A DNA stretch of 64,000 bases, from the NCBI GenBank assembly GCA_963808815.1, contig CAWEGI010000004.1, positions 109,527 through 173,526 of the forward strand. Direction: 5' to 3'. The notes under the pieces were generated by a model that saw nothing but the letters and a program-made list of their open reading frames with translations, had not been told where the DNA came from and did no database searches. The stretch comes from DATBLE01 sp963808815. GTDB taxonomy: Bacteria > Actinomycetota > Thermoleophilia > Gaiellales > Gaiellaceae. How positions within the stretch are numbered: position 1 is the stretch's first letter; every line of letters begins with the position of its first letter. The translations under genes and the position numbers were made by a program. Shown piece after piece: positions 46,700-55,432 of the stretch.

Positions 46700-48766
46700 A
46701 TGGCGTACAGATTGGGGGTGGACGTCGGCGGCACCTTCACCGACCTCTTCCTGGTCGGCGACGGGAACGGCGACGGCGGCGGCCGCTTCCGCGTGAAGAC
46801 GCCGTCGACGCCCGCCGACCCGTCGGAGGGGGTGCTGGCCGGAGTCCGCCGTATCTGCGAGGAGGCGGGGATCGACGTCGGTGACATCAGGAACATCCTC
46901 CACGGCACGACCGTGGCCACGAATGCGGTGCTGGAGTCGAAGGGCGCGCGCGTGGGGCTGATCACCACCGTCGGCTTCCAGCAGATCCTGCACCTGGCGC
47001 GCTCGCAGACGCCGGGGCCGCTGGCGGGGTGGATCATCATGATCAAGCCCGATCCGCCCGCGTCGCTGGCCGACACGCGGGAGGCGGTCGAGCGGATGGA
47101 CGCCCGCGGCGAGTCGATCGTCCCGGTCGACGTCGAGCAGGTCGAGGGTGTCGTCCGCGACCTGGTCGAGTCGGGCGTCGAGACCCTGACGGTCGCCCTG
47201 ATCAATTCGTACGTGAACGGCGCGCACGAGCGCCAGATCGGGGAGATCGTCGAGCGGCTGTACCCCGGCTTCCCGATCACGCTCTCGTCCGAGGTGCTGC
47301 CGGAGTTCCGGGAGTACGAGCGCGCGCTGACCGCCTGCATGAACTCCTACGTTCGCCCGAAGGTGGCGGACTACGTCAACCGGCTGCAGGAGCAGCTGGG
47401 CGGTATCGGCGCCAAGGCCGACGTGAACATCCTGCGCTCCGACGCCGGGCTGATGACGACGCGCGAGGCTGCGCGCAACCCGATCTACGGTGTTCTTTCC
47501 GGTCCGTCCGGAGGTGTCGCGGGCGCGCTGTTCGTCGCCCGCAAGGCCGGCTTCGACGACATCCTCGCGTTCGACATGGGCGGCACCTCGACAGACGTCG
47601 CCCTCTGCCAGAACGGCCAGCCCACGATCGGCCGCGAGACCGCGATCGGCCACTTCCGGATCAAGGTGCCGTCGGTGAACGTGCACACGGTCGGCGCCGG
47701 CGGCGGCTCGATCGCCCACGTTCCGGAGCTGACCAAGGCGCTGCGCGTCGGCCCGCAGTCGGCCGGCGCCGAGCCGGGTCCGGCCGCGTACGGGAAGGGC
47801 GGCACCGAGCCGACCGTCACCGATGCCAACGTCGTCCTCGGCCACCTGCCCCCCTCGCTGCTCGGCGGCGAGATGCAGCTCGACATCGACGCGGCGCGTG
47901 TGGCCGTGCAGACGGTCGCCGACGCGATGGGGCTGGACTCGGTCGAGCAGGCGGCCGAGGGGATCGTGGCGATCGTCAACGAGAACATGGCGGGCGCGCT
48001 GCGGCTGGTATCGGTGCAGCGCGGGCACGATCCCCGCGACTTCGCTCTGGTCGCCTACGGCGGGGCCGGCCCGCTCCACGCCAACGCGCTCGCGAGCCTG
48101 ATGGGCTCATTCCCCGTGATCGTCCCGCCGGCGCCGGGGCTCCTCTGCGCGATCGGCGACCTCGTCGCCGACTTCCGCGACGAGTTCGCCCAGACGTACA
48201 TCCGCCTGCTCGGCGACGCCAGCGGTGTCGACGTCGCCGAGATCCTCGACGGGCTCGGCACGCGTGCGACGGAATGGCTCGAGGGCGAGGGTATCCCCGC
48301 CGACGCCCGGCGCGTGCTCTACAGCGCGGACATGCGCTACCACCGTCAGGGCTACGAGATCCCGGTGGCGCTCGAGCCGGAGGAGGTGCGCTCTGACGGG
48401 CTCGCCGATCTCGAGGAGCGGTTCAACGGTCTGCACGAACAGCTCTACGGGTTCCGCATGCCCGGCACCGCGTGCGAGATCGTCAACCTGCGCGCGGTCG
48501 GGTACGGGTCCGTGCCGAAGCCCGAGCTGCCGGTGGGCGAGGCGGGCGGCGCCGACGCCTCGGCGGCGGTCGTCGACGAGCACCAGGTCGTCTTCGGCGG
48601 GCAGCGCGTGCCGACGAAGGTCTACGACCGCTCGAAGCTCGAGCCGGGGGCCTCGCTCGAGGGCCCGGCGATCGTCACCGAGTTCGACTCGACGACGGTC
48701 GTCCTACCCGGCCACCGGGCGGAAGTCGACGTGAACTTCAACATCCTGATCACCCCCAACGAGTGA
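46700..48766 (+). CDS. hyuA: Hydantoinase/oxoprolinase family subunit A
   Basis: A 688-residue ATP-binding subunit with an actin-like fold. LGVDVGGTFTDLFLVG at the N terminus and FDMGGTSTDVALC at about residue 290 are the two phosphate loops; HGTTVATNAVLE, SGPSGGVAGA and YGGAGPLHANALA are family blocks. With HyuB it should hydrolyse a cyclic amide (N-methylhydantoin, 5-oxoproline, caprolactam) at the cost of ATP, or carboxylate a ketone as in acetone carboxylase. No gamma subunit of the acetone-carboxylase type is present, favouring cyclic-amide hydrolysis. ATG with a GAGGGAGG ribosome site. Confidence 0.9.
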   Translation: MAYRLGVDVGGTFTDLFLVGDGNGDGGGRFRVKTPSTPADPSEGVLAGVRRICEEAGIDVGDIRNILHGTTVATNAVLESKGARVGLITTVGFQQILHLARSQTPGPLAGWIIMIKPDPPASLADTREAVERMDARGESIVPVDVEQVEGVVRDLVESGVETLTVALINSYVNGAHERQIGEIVERLYPGFPITLSSEVLPEFREYERALTACMNSYVRPKVADYVNRLQEQLGGIGAKADVNILRSDAGLMTTREAARNPIYGVLSGPSGGVAGALFVARKAGFDDILAFDMGGTSTDVALCQNGQPTIGRETAIGHFRIKVPSVNVHTVGAGGGSIAHVPELTKALRVGPQSAGAEPGPAAYGKGGTEPTVTDANVVLGHLPPSLLGGEMQLDIDAARVAVQTVADAMGLDSVEQAAEGIVAIVNENMAGALRLVSVQRGHDPRDFALVAYGGAGPLHANALASLMGSFPVIVPPAPGLLCAIGDLVADFRDEFAQTYIRLLGDASGVDVAEILDGLGTRATEWLEGEGIPADARRVLYSADMRYHRQGYEIPVALEPEEVRSDGLADLEERFNGLHEQLYGFRMPGTACEIVNLRAVGYGSVPKPELPVGEAGGADASAAVVDEHQVVFGGQRVPTKVYDRSKLEPGASLEGPAIVTEFDSTTVVLPGHRAEVDVNFNILITPNE

Positions 48767-48777
48767 GCGAGGGAGAG

Positions 48778-50715
48778 ATGGCAGTCACCGAAGAGCTCCG
48801 CATCGCCGAGATCCCAGACCTCGAGGTCGACCCGGTCACGCTCGACATCATCGAGGGCGCGCTGAAGAGCGCCCGCTACGAGATGGACGCCGTGCTCTTC
48901 CGCTCGGCGATGAGCCCCGTCATCCGCGAGCAGCACGACGAGTTCCCGATGATCACCGACCCGCGCGGGCGCATGGTCGTCGGGCAGTTCGGCGCCTACA
49001 TCAACGAGATGATGGAGGACTGGGACCGCGGCGTGTACCCGGGCGACGTGATCCTCACCTCCGACCCGTTCAAGTGCTCCGCGTCGATCTCGCACACGAA
49101 CGACTGGCTCGTGCTCGTGCCGATCTTCTACGAGGACGAGCTGGTCGGCTGGTCGTCCCAGTTCGGCCACCAGATGGATGCCGGCGGCCCGCTCCCGGGC
49201 TCGCTCCCGACCGGGGCGAAGACGATCTTCGAGGAGGGGATCATCATCCCGCCGATCAAGATCATCGAGCGGGGCGAGCCGCAGGAGGACGTGCTGCGTC
49301 TGATCTTCAACAACGTCCGCCTCCCGGAGATGAACCGCGCCGATCTGTTCGCGATCGTCGCGGGCTGCCGCGCGGGCGAGAAGCGGGTGATCGAGCTCTG
49401 CGAGCGCTTCGGGAAGGAGACCTACCTCGCCGGCCTGCAGGCGCTGCTCGACCGGACGTACGAGGCGATGCGCACGCTGATCCAGCTCGCGATCCCCGAG
49501 GAGCCGCAGTCGTTCGAGGACTGGATCGACGACGACGGCCTCGGCAACGGTCCCTACAAGATGAAGCTGACGATCTGGCGCGAGGGCGACCACGCCTTCT
49601 TCGACTGGTCGGGCACCGACCCCCAGGCGCTCGGGCCGATCAACTTCTACCTCTCAGAGGGCATGTTCAAGATGTTCATCGGGATCTACCTGATCATGGT
49701 CAACGATCCCCAGATCCTCTTCAACGACGGCTTCTATCCGCTGCTGCACGTCGTCATGCCCGAGGGCTCGCTGCTCCGCCCGCGCTTCCCCGCCGCGCTG
49801 GGTTGCCGCACGCACGCGCTGGCGCGGCAGTTCGACGTGCTCGGCGGCGCGCTGGTCAAGCAGGCGCCCGAGCTGAACACGGCGGCCGGGTACGGCACCA
49901 GCCCGTACATGCTCTACTCGGGCTGGGACACGAAGGGCGAGTTCTACTACTCGATGGAGATCCTCTACGGTGGCATCCCGGGACGGCCCATCGGGGACGG
50001 TATGGACGGCCACTCGTGGTGGCCCTTGTTCGAGAACATCCCGACCGAGTACCTCGAGGCCTACTACCCGCTGCGGATCGACGGCTACACGACCGTAACC
50101 GACTCGGGCGGCGCCGGCTTCCACCGCGGCGGCAACGCGGTCGAGAAGCGCTACGTCTACCTCGAGCCCGGCGAGGTCTCGATCCACGACGACCGCTGGC
50201 TGACCCGGCCGTGGGGCGTGCTCGGCGGAGAGCCGGGCGGACGCTCGGAGAAGATTCTGCGCCGCGCCGACGGCAGCGAGGAGCGGCTGCCGTCGAAGTG
50301 CGACAACATCGCGGTCGAGCCCGGCGACATGCTCGTCTACCGCACTGCCGGCGGGGGCGGCTGGAAGGACCGGCTCGACCGGCATGTCGAGGCGGTCGTG
50401 CGCGACGTCTCCTTCGGGCTGGTCTCGCGCGAGAAGGCGAAGACGGGATACGGCGTGATCCTGAACGACGACGGAGGCGCCGACCTGGACGCGACCGACG
50501 CGGAGCGTGCACGCCAGCGCGAGGAGCGCGGCGAGGCGCTGTCCTTCGACTTCGGCCCGCCGCTCGACGAGGTGCTGGCGCGCTGCAAGGAGGAGACCGG
50601 CCTCGAGCCGCCGGTTCCCGCCACGCCGCTGCGCTGGTCGCCGCTCGAGCCGGGCGACGAGGCGCTTGCCCGCGTGCGTGCGGGCGACGACATGCCGGAG
50701 CCGGCGGCATCGTGA
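48778..50715 (+). CDS. hyuB: Hydantoinase/oxoprolinase family subunit B
   Basis: A 645-residue catalytic partner of HyuA. VDPVTLDIIEGALKSARYEMD starts the family domain; DVILTSDPFKCSASISHTND holds the metal/substrate region, then FFDWSGTDPQALGPIN, DSGGAGFHRGGNAVEKRY and the glycine-rich YRTAGGGGWKDRLDR near the C terminus. ATG 48778 has a GGGAGAG ribosome site and lies 11 bp after the hyuA stop. Length and all blocks are intact, so an active complex is expected. It is coupled by a GTGA overlap to a carbamoylsarcosine-amidase-like gene. Confidence 0.9.
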   Translation: MAVTEELRIAEIPDLEVDPVTLDIIEGALKSARYEMDAVLFRSAMSPVIREQHDEFPMITDPRGRMVVGQFGAYINEMMEDWDRGVYPGDVILTSDPFKCSASISHTNDWLVLVPIFYEDELVGWSSQFGHQMDAGGPLPGSLPTGAKTIFEEGIIIPPIKIIERGEPQEDVLRLIFNNVRLPEMNRADLFAIVAGCRAGEKRVIELCERFGKETYLAGLQALLDRTYEAMRTLIQLAIPEEPQSFEDWIDDDGLGNGPYKMKLTIWREGDHAFFDWSGTDPQALGPINFYLSEGMFKMFIGIYLIMVNDPQILFNDGFYPLLHVVMPEGSLLRPRFPAALGCRTHALARQFDVLGGALVKQAPELNTAAGYGTSPYMLYSGWDTKGEFYYSMEILYGGIPGRPIGDGMDGHSWWPLFENIPTEYLEAYYPLRIDGYTTVTDSGGAGFHRGGNAVEKRYVYLEPGEVSIHDDRWLTRPWGVLGGEPGGRSEKILRRADGSEERLPSKCDNIAVEPGDMLVYRTAGGGGWKDRLDRHVEAVVRDVSFGLVSREKAKTGYGVILNDDGGADLDATDAERARQREERGEALSFDFGPPLDEVLARCKEETGLEPPVPATPLRWSPLEPGDEALARVRAGDDMPEPAAS

Positions 50716-51335
50716 GGCACGCGGGCTTCCACGGCCGGGCGGGTCTTGGCGCGAGGCCGGCCCTGATCGTGGTCGACGTCAGCGTCGGCTTCACCGACCC
50801 GGCGTCGCCGCTCGCGTGCGACCTCGAGGACGTCGTCGCAGCGATCGCGCGGCTGCTCGGCGAGGCGCGCCGCTCGGGCATCCCGGTCGTCTACACGACC
50901 GTCGCCTACACCGAAGCCGACCGGCGCACGGCGGCCGCGTTCATCGACAAGGTCCCTGCGCTGCTCACGCTGGAGGCCGGCAGCCGCTGGGTGGAGATCG
51001 ACCCCCGGGTCGCGCCGCTTCTGGACGAGCCGGTCCTGACCAAGCTGTTCGCGTCGGCCTTCCACGGGACGGCGCTGTCGTCGTTCCTGGCCGCCGAGGG
51101 CTGCGACAGCCTGATCGTCACCGGCGCGTCGACGTCGGGCTGCATCCGGGCAACGGCAGTCGACGCGCTCCAGCACGGCTACCGCCCCGTCGTGCCGCGC
51201 GAGGCGGTCGGCGACCGCAACCCGGCGGCGCACGAGGCGAACCTGTACGACGTCGACGCCAAGTACGGCGACGTCGTCTCGATCGACGAGGTCGTCGCGC
51301 ACCTGGAGGAGATCGCTGGGGCACACGCTCGCTGA
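50712..51335 (+). CDS. Cysteine hydrolase, N-carbamoylsarcosine amidase-like
   Basis: A 207-residue isochorismatase-fold amidohydrolase. The triad is aspartate in LIVVDVSVGFTD, lysine in VLTKLFASAFHGT and cysteine in STSGCIRATAVDAL. The block HEANLYDVDAKYGDVVS is a hallmark shared with N-carbamoylsarcosine amidohydrolase and maleamate amidase; GDR before it favours the former. It would release ammonia and CO2 from an N-carbamoyl amino acid, the natural product of a hydantoinase, and its gene immediately follows hyuAB. GTG start in a GTGA overlap. Confidence 0.85.
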   Translation: MRHAGFHGRAGLGARPALIVVDVSVGFTDPASPLACDLEDVVAAIARLLGEARRSGIPVVYTTVAYTEADRRTAAAFIDKVPALLTLEAGSRWVEIDPRVAPLLDEPVLTKLFASAFHGTALSSFLAAEGCDSLIVTGASTSGCIRATAVDALQHGYRPVVPREAVGDRNPAAHEANLYDVDAKYGDVVSIDEVVAHLEEIAGAHAR

Positions 51336-52591
51336 GAAGATCCTGCTCGCGCACACCGACGCCGACGACGTCGCGCCGGGGGACGTGGTGATGGTGCGCT
51401 GCGACGTGGTCATGGCGAACGATGTCTCCGGCCCGATCGCGTTCCGCGCGCTCGAGCGGATGGGCGTGGAGCGGGTCTTCGACCGAGAGCGGGTGGTGAT
51501 GGTCGCGGACCACTTCGCCCCGGCGAAGGACGCGCGCTCGGCGGAGCTCCAGCGGCGCCTGAAGGAGTGGTCGAACGAGCAGGGGGTGACGTTCTACGAC
51601 CAGGGAAGAGGCGGCATCGAGCACACGCTGCTGTGCGAGGAGGGCTGGATTCAGCCGGGGACGGTGATCGCCGGCGGCGACTCGCACACCTGCACGTACG
51701 GCGCGCTCGGGGCCTTCGGCACCGGCCTGGGGTCGACCGACATCGCCGCCTGCCTCGCGCTGGGGGAGTTCTGGCAGGCGGTGCCGTCGACAATCCGCGT
51801 GGAGTTCACCGGCGAGAAGCAGCGGTTCGTGGCCGGGAAGGACCTGATCCTCGCCGTGATCGGCGAGATCGGCGTCGGCGGCGCGACGAACGCGGTGCTC
51901 GAGTTCGTCGGCGAGGGGGCGCGGGCGCTGTCCGTGGACGAGCGCCTCGCCGTCTCGAACATGGCGGTCGAGGCCGGCGCCGAGACCGGCCTGTTCCCGC
52001 CCGACGACACAGTCGCCGACTATCTCGGTGACCGTGAGAGCCGTGTCCAGGCGACTGTCCCCGGCGACCTGGCCTCCGACCCCGACGCGGCCTTCGCACA
52101 GACGCTCGCGATCGACCTCGTCGGCGCTCGAGCCCCTCGTAGCGCTGCCGCATCTCCCGGGCAACGTCGTTCCGGTCGCGGAAGCGACCGGAACGAAAAT
52201 CGACCAGGTGTACATCGGCAACTGCTCGAACGGGACGATGACCGACCTCCGCCAGACGGCGGAGATCCTTCGCGGCCGCACGATCCATCCCGACTGCCGG
52301 GCGATCGTCGTTCCGGCCACCCAGCGCATCTACCGCGAGGCGATGCGCGAGGGCCTGCTGGATGTGTTCGTACAGGCCGGCGCGAGTGTCTCCACCCCGA
52401 CCTGCGGCGCCTGCTTCGGCGGGCACATGGGCGTGCTCGCCGCCGGCGAGCGGGCGGTGACGACCACGAACCGCAACTTCCGGGGGCGCATGGGCTCGCC
52501 GGACGCAGAGGTCTGCCTGGCCAACGCGTACGTCGCCGCGGCGGCCGCCGTCGCCGGCGAGCTGGTGCATCCACGCGAGGTGACGTCCTGA
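51316..52591 (+). CDS. Aconitase-family hydro-lyase large subunit, probable CTG start (one frame break)
   Basis: About 425 residues, similar to the short 3-isopropylmalate/homoaconitate dehydratase large subunit. The frame begins LGHTLAEKILLAHTDADDV, the standard family start, but its first codon is CTG at 51316, with GGAGGAG 4 nt before it; no ATG/GTG/TTG fits. Cluster ligands are in GNCSNGTMTD and TCGACFGGHMG; GGDSHTCTYGALGAFGTGLGSTD is also present. A single-base break near 52135 shifts the frame. With its small subunit it would isomerise or hydrate a di- or tricarboxylic acid. Catabolic context argues against leucine synthesis. Confidence 0.83.
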
Positions 52592-53076
52592 TCGTCGAGG
52601 GTGTAGCCGTCGTCATCCCCGGCGACGACGTCGACACCGACGTCATGTACCCGGGGAGCTACCTGAACGTGGAAGATCCCGAGGAGATGAAGCAGTACCT
52701 GTTCGACGGCTACGACCCCTCCCTGCGCGACCAGCTCGGGCCAGGGGCGATCGTCGTCACCGGCCGGAACTTCGGGCTGGGCTCGTCGCGCGAGCACGTG
52801 GTGCAGGCGCTCAAGGCCTGGGGCGTGCCCGCGGTGGTCGGCAAGAGCTTCGCCCGCATCTTCCGCCGCAACTGCGTGAACCTCGGGCTTGCGATCTTCG
52901 AGGCGCCCGACGCCGCCGAAACGGCGCAGCCCGGCTCACGGATCCGGATCGACACCGAGGCCGGCGAGATCGTCGTCGACGGCCGGACCTTCACTACCCC
53001 GCCCGTGGCCGAGCTGGTCGCGGAGCTCCAGGCCGCCGGCGGGCTCGTTCCCTGGACGAAGGAGAGAGCACGATGA
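52588..53076 (+). CDS. Aconitase-family hydro-lyase small subunit, probable CTG start
   Basis: A 162-residue swivel domain of the archaeal-type LeuD/HacB family. VVIPGDDVDTDVMYPG, GRNFGLGSSREHVVQALK and KSFARIFRRNCVNLGL are family blocks. The substrate-recognition loop that usually reads YLRT-like after PG(R) reads YLNV here, so specificity may differ from isopropylmalate. The frame has no ATG, GTG or TTG before the conserved start; CTG at 52588 overlaps the large-subunit stop as CTGA, with GAGG 7 nt upstream. ATGA overlap with the next gene. Confidence 0.83.
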   Translation: MIVEGVAVVIPGDDVDTDVMYPGSYLNVEDPEEMKQYLFDGYDPSLRDQLGPGAIVVTGRNFGLGSSREHVVQALKAWGVPAVVGKSFARIFRRNCVNLGLAIFEAPDAAETAQPGSRIRIDTEAGEIVVDGRTFTTPPVAELVAELQAAGGLVPWTKERAR

Positions 53077-53762
53077 TCGTTCGCGACCTCGGCGACGCCT
53101 GGCAGATCGTCCTCCAGACCGACCACGCCGACCTCTCGGCGGCGTTCGCACGCGCGTGGGCGACGCCGCTCGCCCCGTCGCTCGTCCTCGCGACCGAGCG
53201 CCACGACGACGGGTGGGCGGTCTGGGAGCAATCACCCCGGTTCGACGAGGACGGCACGCCGATCAACTTCTTCGACGTCGACGTCCGCTCGCACCTCGCC
53301 TTTTACCGCGCCGGGATCGCCGCCATCACCGAGGAGGACGAGTACGCCGGACTGCTCGTCTCGATGCACGGCGCCGGGATCTACCGGCAGCGCTACGGCC
53401 TCGACACCTCGCTCGGCCTGACGCGCGCGGCGGAGGTACAGGGCGACGTGGACGCATTCGTCGTGGAGCAGGAGGCGAAGTTCGGCGGCGACCCCGGCGA
53501 GCGGCAGGCGGACTACGCGCTCCTCCAGCTCTTCGACCGGCTCTCGCTCTACTTCTGCATGCGCGACGTGGTCGGCGGCGAGGCGGCGGAGGTGCAGGGT
53601 TACCGGCTCGAGCCGGTGGGTCCGTGGCGGGTCAAGCTGGCGCCGTACCCGTTCGGGAGCAGCCCCGCCCATTTCTCGCTGCTCCGACGGGTCGTGCCGA
53701 AGGATGGCTCCGTCGACGTCCTCGCCGCGGCGCCCCAGGAGACGGCGATCACGATCGAGTAA
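53073..53762 (+). CDS. DUF3891 family protein
   Basis: A 229-residue soluble protein matching the DUF3891 pattern: QIVLQTDHADLSAAFARAW at the N terminus, ERHDDGWAVWEQSPRFD, LVSMHGAGIY and DRLSLYFCMRD. Several histidines and aspartates (TDH, RHDDGW, SMHG) are spaced as in HD-like metal-dependent hydrolases, though no activity is established that I know of. ATG start overlapping the small-subunit stop, last gene of the + strand operon, before a double terminator. Presence here suggests a hydrolytic step of the same pathway. Confidence 0.75.
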   Translation: MIVRDLGDAWQIVLQTDHADLSAAFARAWATPLAPSLVLATERHDDGWAVWEQSPRFDEDGTPINFFDVDVRSHLAFYRAGIAAITEEDEYAGLLVSMHGAGIYRQRYGLDTSLGLTRAAEVQGDVDAFVVEQEAKFGGDPGERQADYALLQLFDRLSLYFCMRDVVGGEAAEVQGYRLEPVGPWRVKLAPYPFGSSPAHFSLLRRVVPKDGSVDVLAAAPQETAITIE

Positions 53763-53775
53763 CCCGCGTGAAGTC

Positions 53776-53866
53776 CGGCCCGCTTCGCGGGCCGACGACT
53801 TCCCGCGGATGAAACTCGTGCATCGTCGGGCGTCTGCGGGCCGAGCCCGCACATGTCGGGCTCGGC
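53776..53866. terminator. Two hairpins between convergent operons
   Basis: CGGCCCGC-TTC-GCGGGCCG (53776-53794) and GCCGAGCCCG (53840-53849) / CGGGCTCGGC (53857-53866, 7-nt loop) lie in the 118-bp gap between the DUF3891 stop and the stop of the convergent cyclase gene. One stem probably serves each direction. Confidence 0.75.
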
Positions 53867-53880
53867 GGCGCCGGGACGCC

Positions 53881-54558
53881 TCAGTCCTCCAGAATTGCCG
53901 CGGCCCGGACCGGCGAGCCGTACGCGACCTCCAGCCGCAGCGGCAGGCCGACGAACAGGAAACGCTGCCCGAGCACGTCCTTCAGGTTGTTCAGGTTCTC
54001 GTAGTGCGTGACGCCGCGTTCGGCGCACGCCTTGTGCGTCGGGTACTCGTCGGTCAGGTAGACGAGGTCGGGGCTGATCGTCTCGACGCCGAAGATCTTC
54101 ACGCCGCGATCGGCCATCCAGTTCACTGCCTCGGCCGAGATCCCGCAGAACCCGTCCAGGAACGCCGGTGTGCCCGCGGTGCGGTTGTAGTGGTCGGAGC
54201 AGAACAGGAGGATGTCGCCGGCGCGAAGCTCCTGGCCACTCGCCTCCACGGCCTGGGCGACCTCGTCGGCGGTCACGTCGTGCCCGCGCTCGTACTCGCG
54301 GATGTCCACGCAGATCGCCTCGCCGCAGAACGTGTCGAGCGGCATCTCGGCGATCGCGACGCCGCCCTTCTCGTAGTGCCCGAACGCGTCGACGTGGGTC
54401 GCAGCGTGGTTGGAAGTGATGATGATCTCGGCGTTGAACGACGGCCGGCCCTCCTCCGCGTCCGAGTGCTGGATGTGGCGGAGGATCTGGGTGGGGGGGA
54501 AGAACGGGTGTAGCTGGGACTCGCGGGACAGCGGCTGCGACAGGTCGATCACACGCAC
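53881..54558 (-). CDS. Cyclase-family metal-dependent hydrolase (kynurenine formamidase/isatin hydrolase-like)
   Basis: A 225-residue member of the cyclase (PF04199-like) family. RVIDLSQPLSRESQLHPFFPP is the typical start; SNHAATHVDAFGHY carries the HxxxHxD metal site; ILLFCSDHYNRTAGTPAFLDG and FGVETISPDL form the substrate region. Relatives hydrolyse formylkynurenine, isatin and other amides or cyclic imides. GTG 54558 is preceded by AAAGGAG at 8 nt. It follows the creatininase-family gene in the same operon, so both probably act on the same class of amide compound. Confidence 0.87.
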   Translation of the reverse strand: MRVIDLSQPLSRESQLHPFFPPTQILRHIQHSDAEEGRPSFNAEIIITSNHAATHVDAFGHYEKGGVAIAEMPLDTFCGEAICVDIREYERGHDVTADEVAQAVEASGQELRAGDILLFCSDHYNRTAGTPAFLDGFCGISAEAVNWMADRGVKIFGVETISPDLVYLTDEYPTHKACAERGVTHYENLNNLKDVLGQRFLFVGLPLRLEVAYGSPVRAAAILED

Positions 54559-54563
54559 GGCGG

Positions 54564-55364
54564 CTACTCCTTTCCGGCCATTTCCTTGCACACCTGGACG
54601 ATCCGCGGGATCAAGGCGGCGACGATCCGTTCCCCGGTCTCTACGCGGGCCCGCGTGGCGTCGCCGACCACGCCCGACTCGGTGATGTCGCGAAGCATGT
54701 CCATCGGCACGACCACGCCCGGCCCGCTCGCGCGCATGCCGTACCGGCCGAACGACGTCCACGTTCCGCCCGCCTCCTTGACGGCGGCGCCGCGGTCCCA
54801 GGCGTCCCGGGTCGCGCGGTCGGCCTCGATCCGCTGGCCGAGCGCCATCGCGAGCGAGGTCTCGGCCTCCTCGGCGTGGATCATCGGTCCCTCGATCTCC
54901 GCGAGCGCGTCGGAGGCGAGGTCCCACCACTGGACGAGGAAGACGCGGCGGCCGGTGGTCTCGAAGTAGTGGTTGACAGCGACGGTCAGTGCGGCCGCGT
55001 TGCCGCCGTGCCCGTTCACCGCGACGAGATGCTCGAATCCGTGGTGGGCGAGCGAGTCGCAGATCTCGCGAAAGACCTGGAAGAACGTCGGCGTCGACAG
55101 GCGCAGCGAGCCCGGGAACTGCATGTGGTACCAGGACAGGGTCACGTTCAGCGTGGGCGCGACCAGCAGCTCGACGCCCTCGGCCTCGCCCGCCTCCGCC
55201 GCCCGCGCACACAGCGACCTGGCGATGAAGCAGTCGGTGTCGAGCGGCATGTGCGGCCCGTGCTGCTCGGTCGTCCCGATCGGGATCAGCACCGCGTCCA
55301 CGCCGCGTGAGATCGCCTGCTCGACCTCCGGCCAGGTCATCCGCTCGATGAACCGCTCGGCCAC
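54564..55364 (-). CDS. Creatininase-family amidohydrolase
   Basis: A 266-residue metal-dependent amidohydrolase related to creatinine amidohydrolase, MftE and FAPy deformylase. The metal ligands lie in GTTEQHGPHMPLDTD (residues 30-44), VAVNGHGGNAAAL (near 115) and MIHAEEAETSLAM (near 160). All expected ligand positions are intact. Start is GTG 55364. It heads the minus-strand pair with the cyclase-family gene and is divergent from the alpha/beta hydrolase. Creatinine is one possible substrate; the family is broader, and no mycofactocin genes are seen here. Confidence 0.87.
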   Translation of the reverse strand: MAERFIERMTWPEVEQAISRGVDAVLIPIGTTEQHGPHMPLDTDCFIARSLCARAAEAGEAEGVELLVAPTLNVTLSWYHMQFPGSLRLSTPTFFQVFREICDSLAHHGFEHLVAVNGHGGNAAALTVAVNHYFETTGRRVFLVQWWDLASDALAEIEGPMIHAEEAETSLAMALGQRIEADRATRDAWDRGAAVKEAGGTWTSFGRYGMRASGPGVVVPMDMLRDITESGVVGDATRARVETGERIVAALIPRIVQVCKEMAGKE

Positions 55365-55373
55365 GGAACGATC

Positions 55374-55403
55374 TTCACCGAATGTCAGACATCATGCAAT
55401 ACT
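55374..55403 (+). promoter_or_regulatory. Candidate promoter and ATGTCAGACAT operator of the alpha/beta hydrolase
   Basis: TTCACC (55374-55379), 18-bp spacer and AATACT (55398-55403), with the 11-bp perfect palindrome ATGTC-A-GACAT (55382-55392) inside the spacer. The arrangement matches an operator blocking the promoter. An ATG falls within the palindrome, but the better start lies at 55433 behind GGGAGG. Confidence 0.45.
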
Positions 55404-55432
55404 CGGCCGTCACCGAGTCCGGGAGGTCGTGG

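Noticed and set aside
51316..53076. Assigning leuC and leuD by name
   Set aside because: The fold is clear, but the unusual YLNV loop and catabolic neighbours make the leucine-pathway name misleading.
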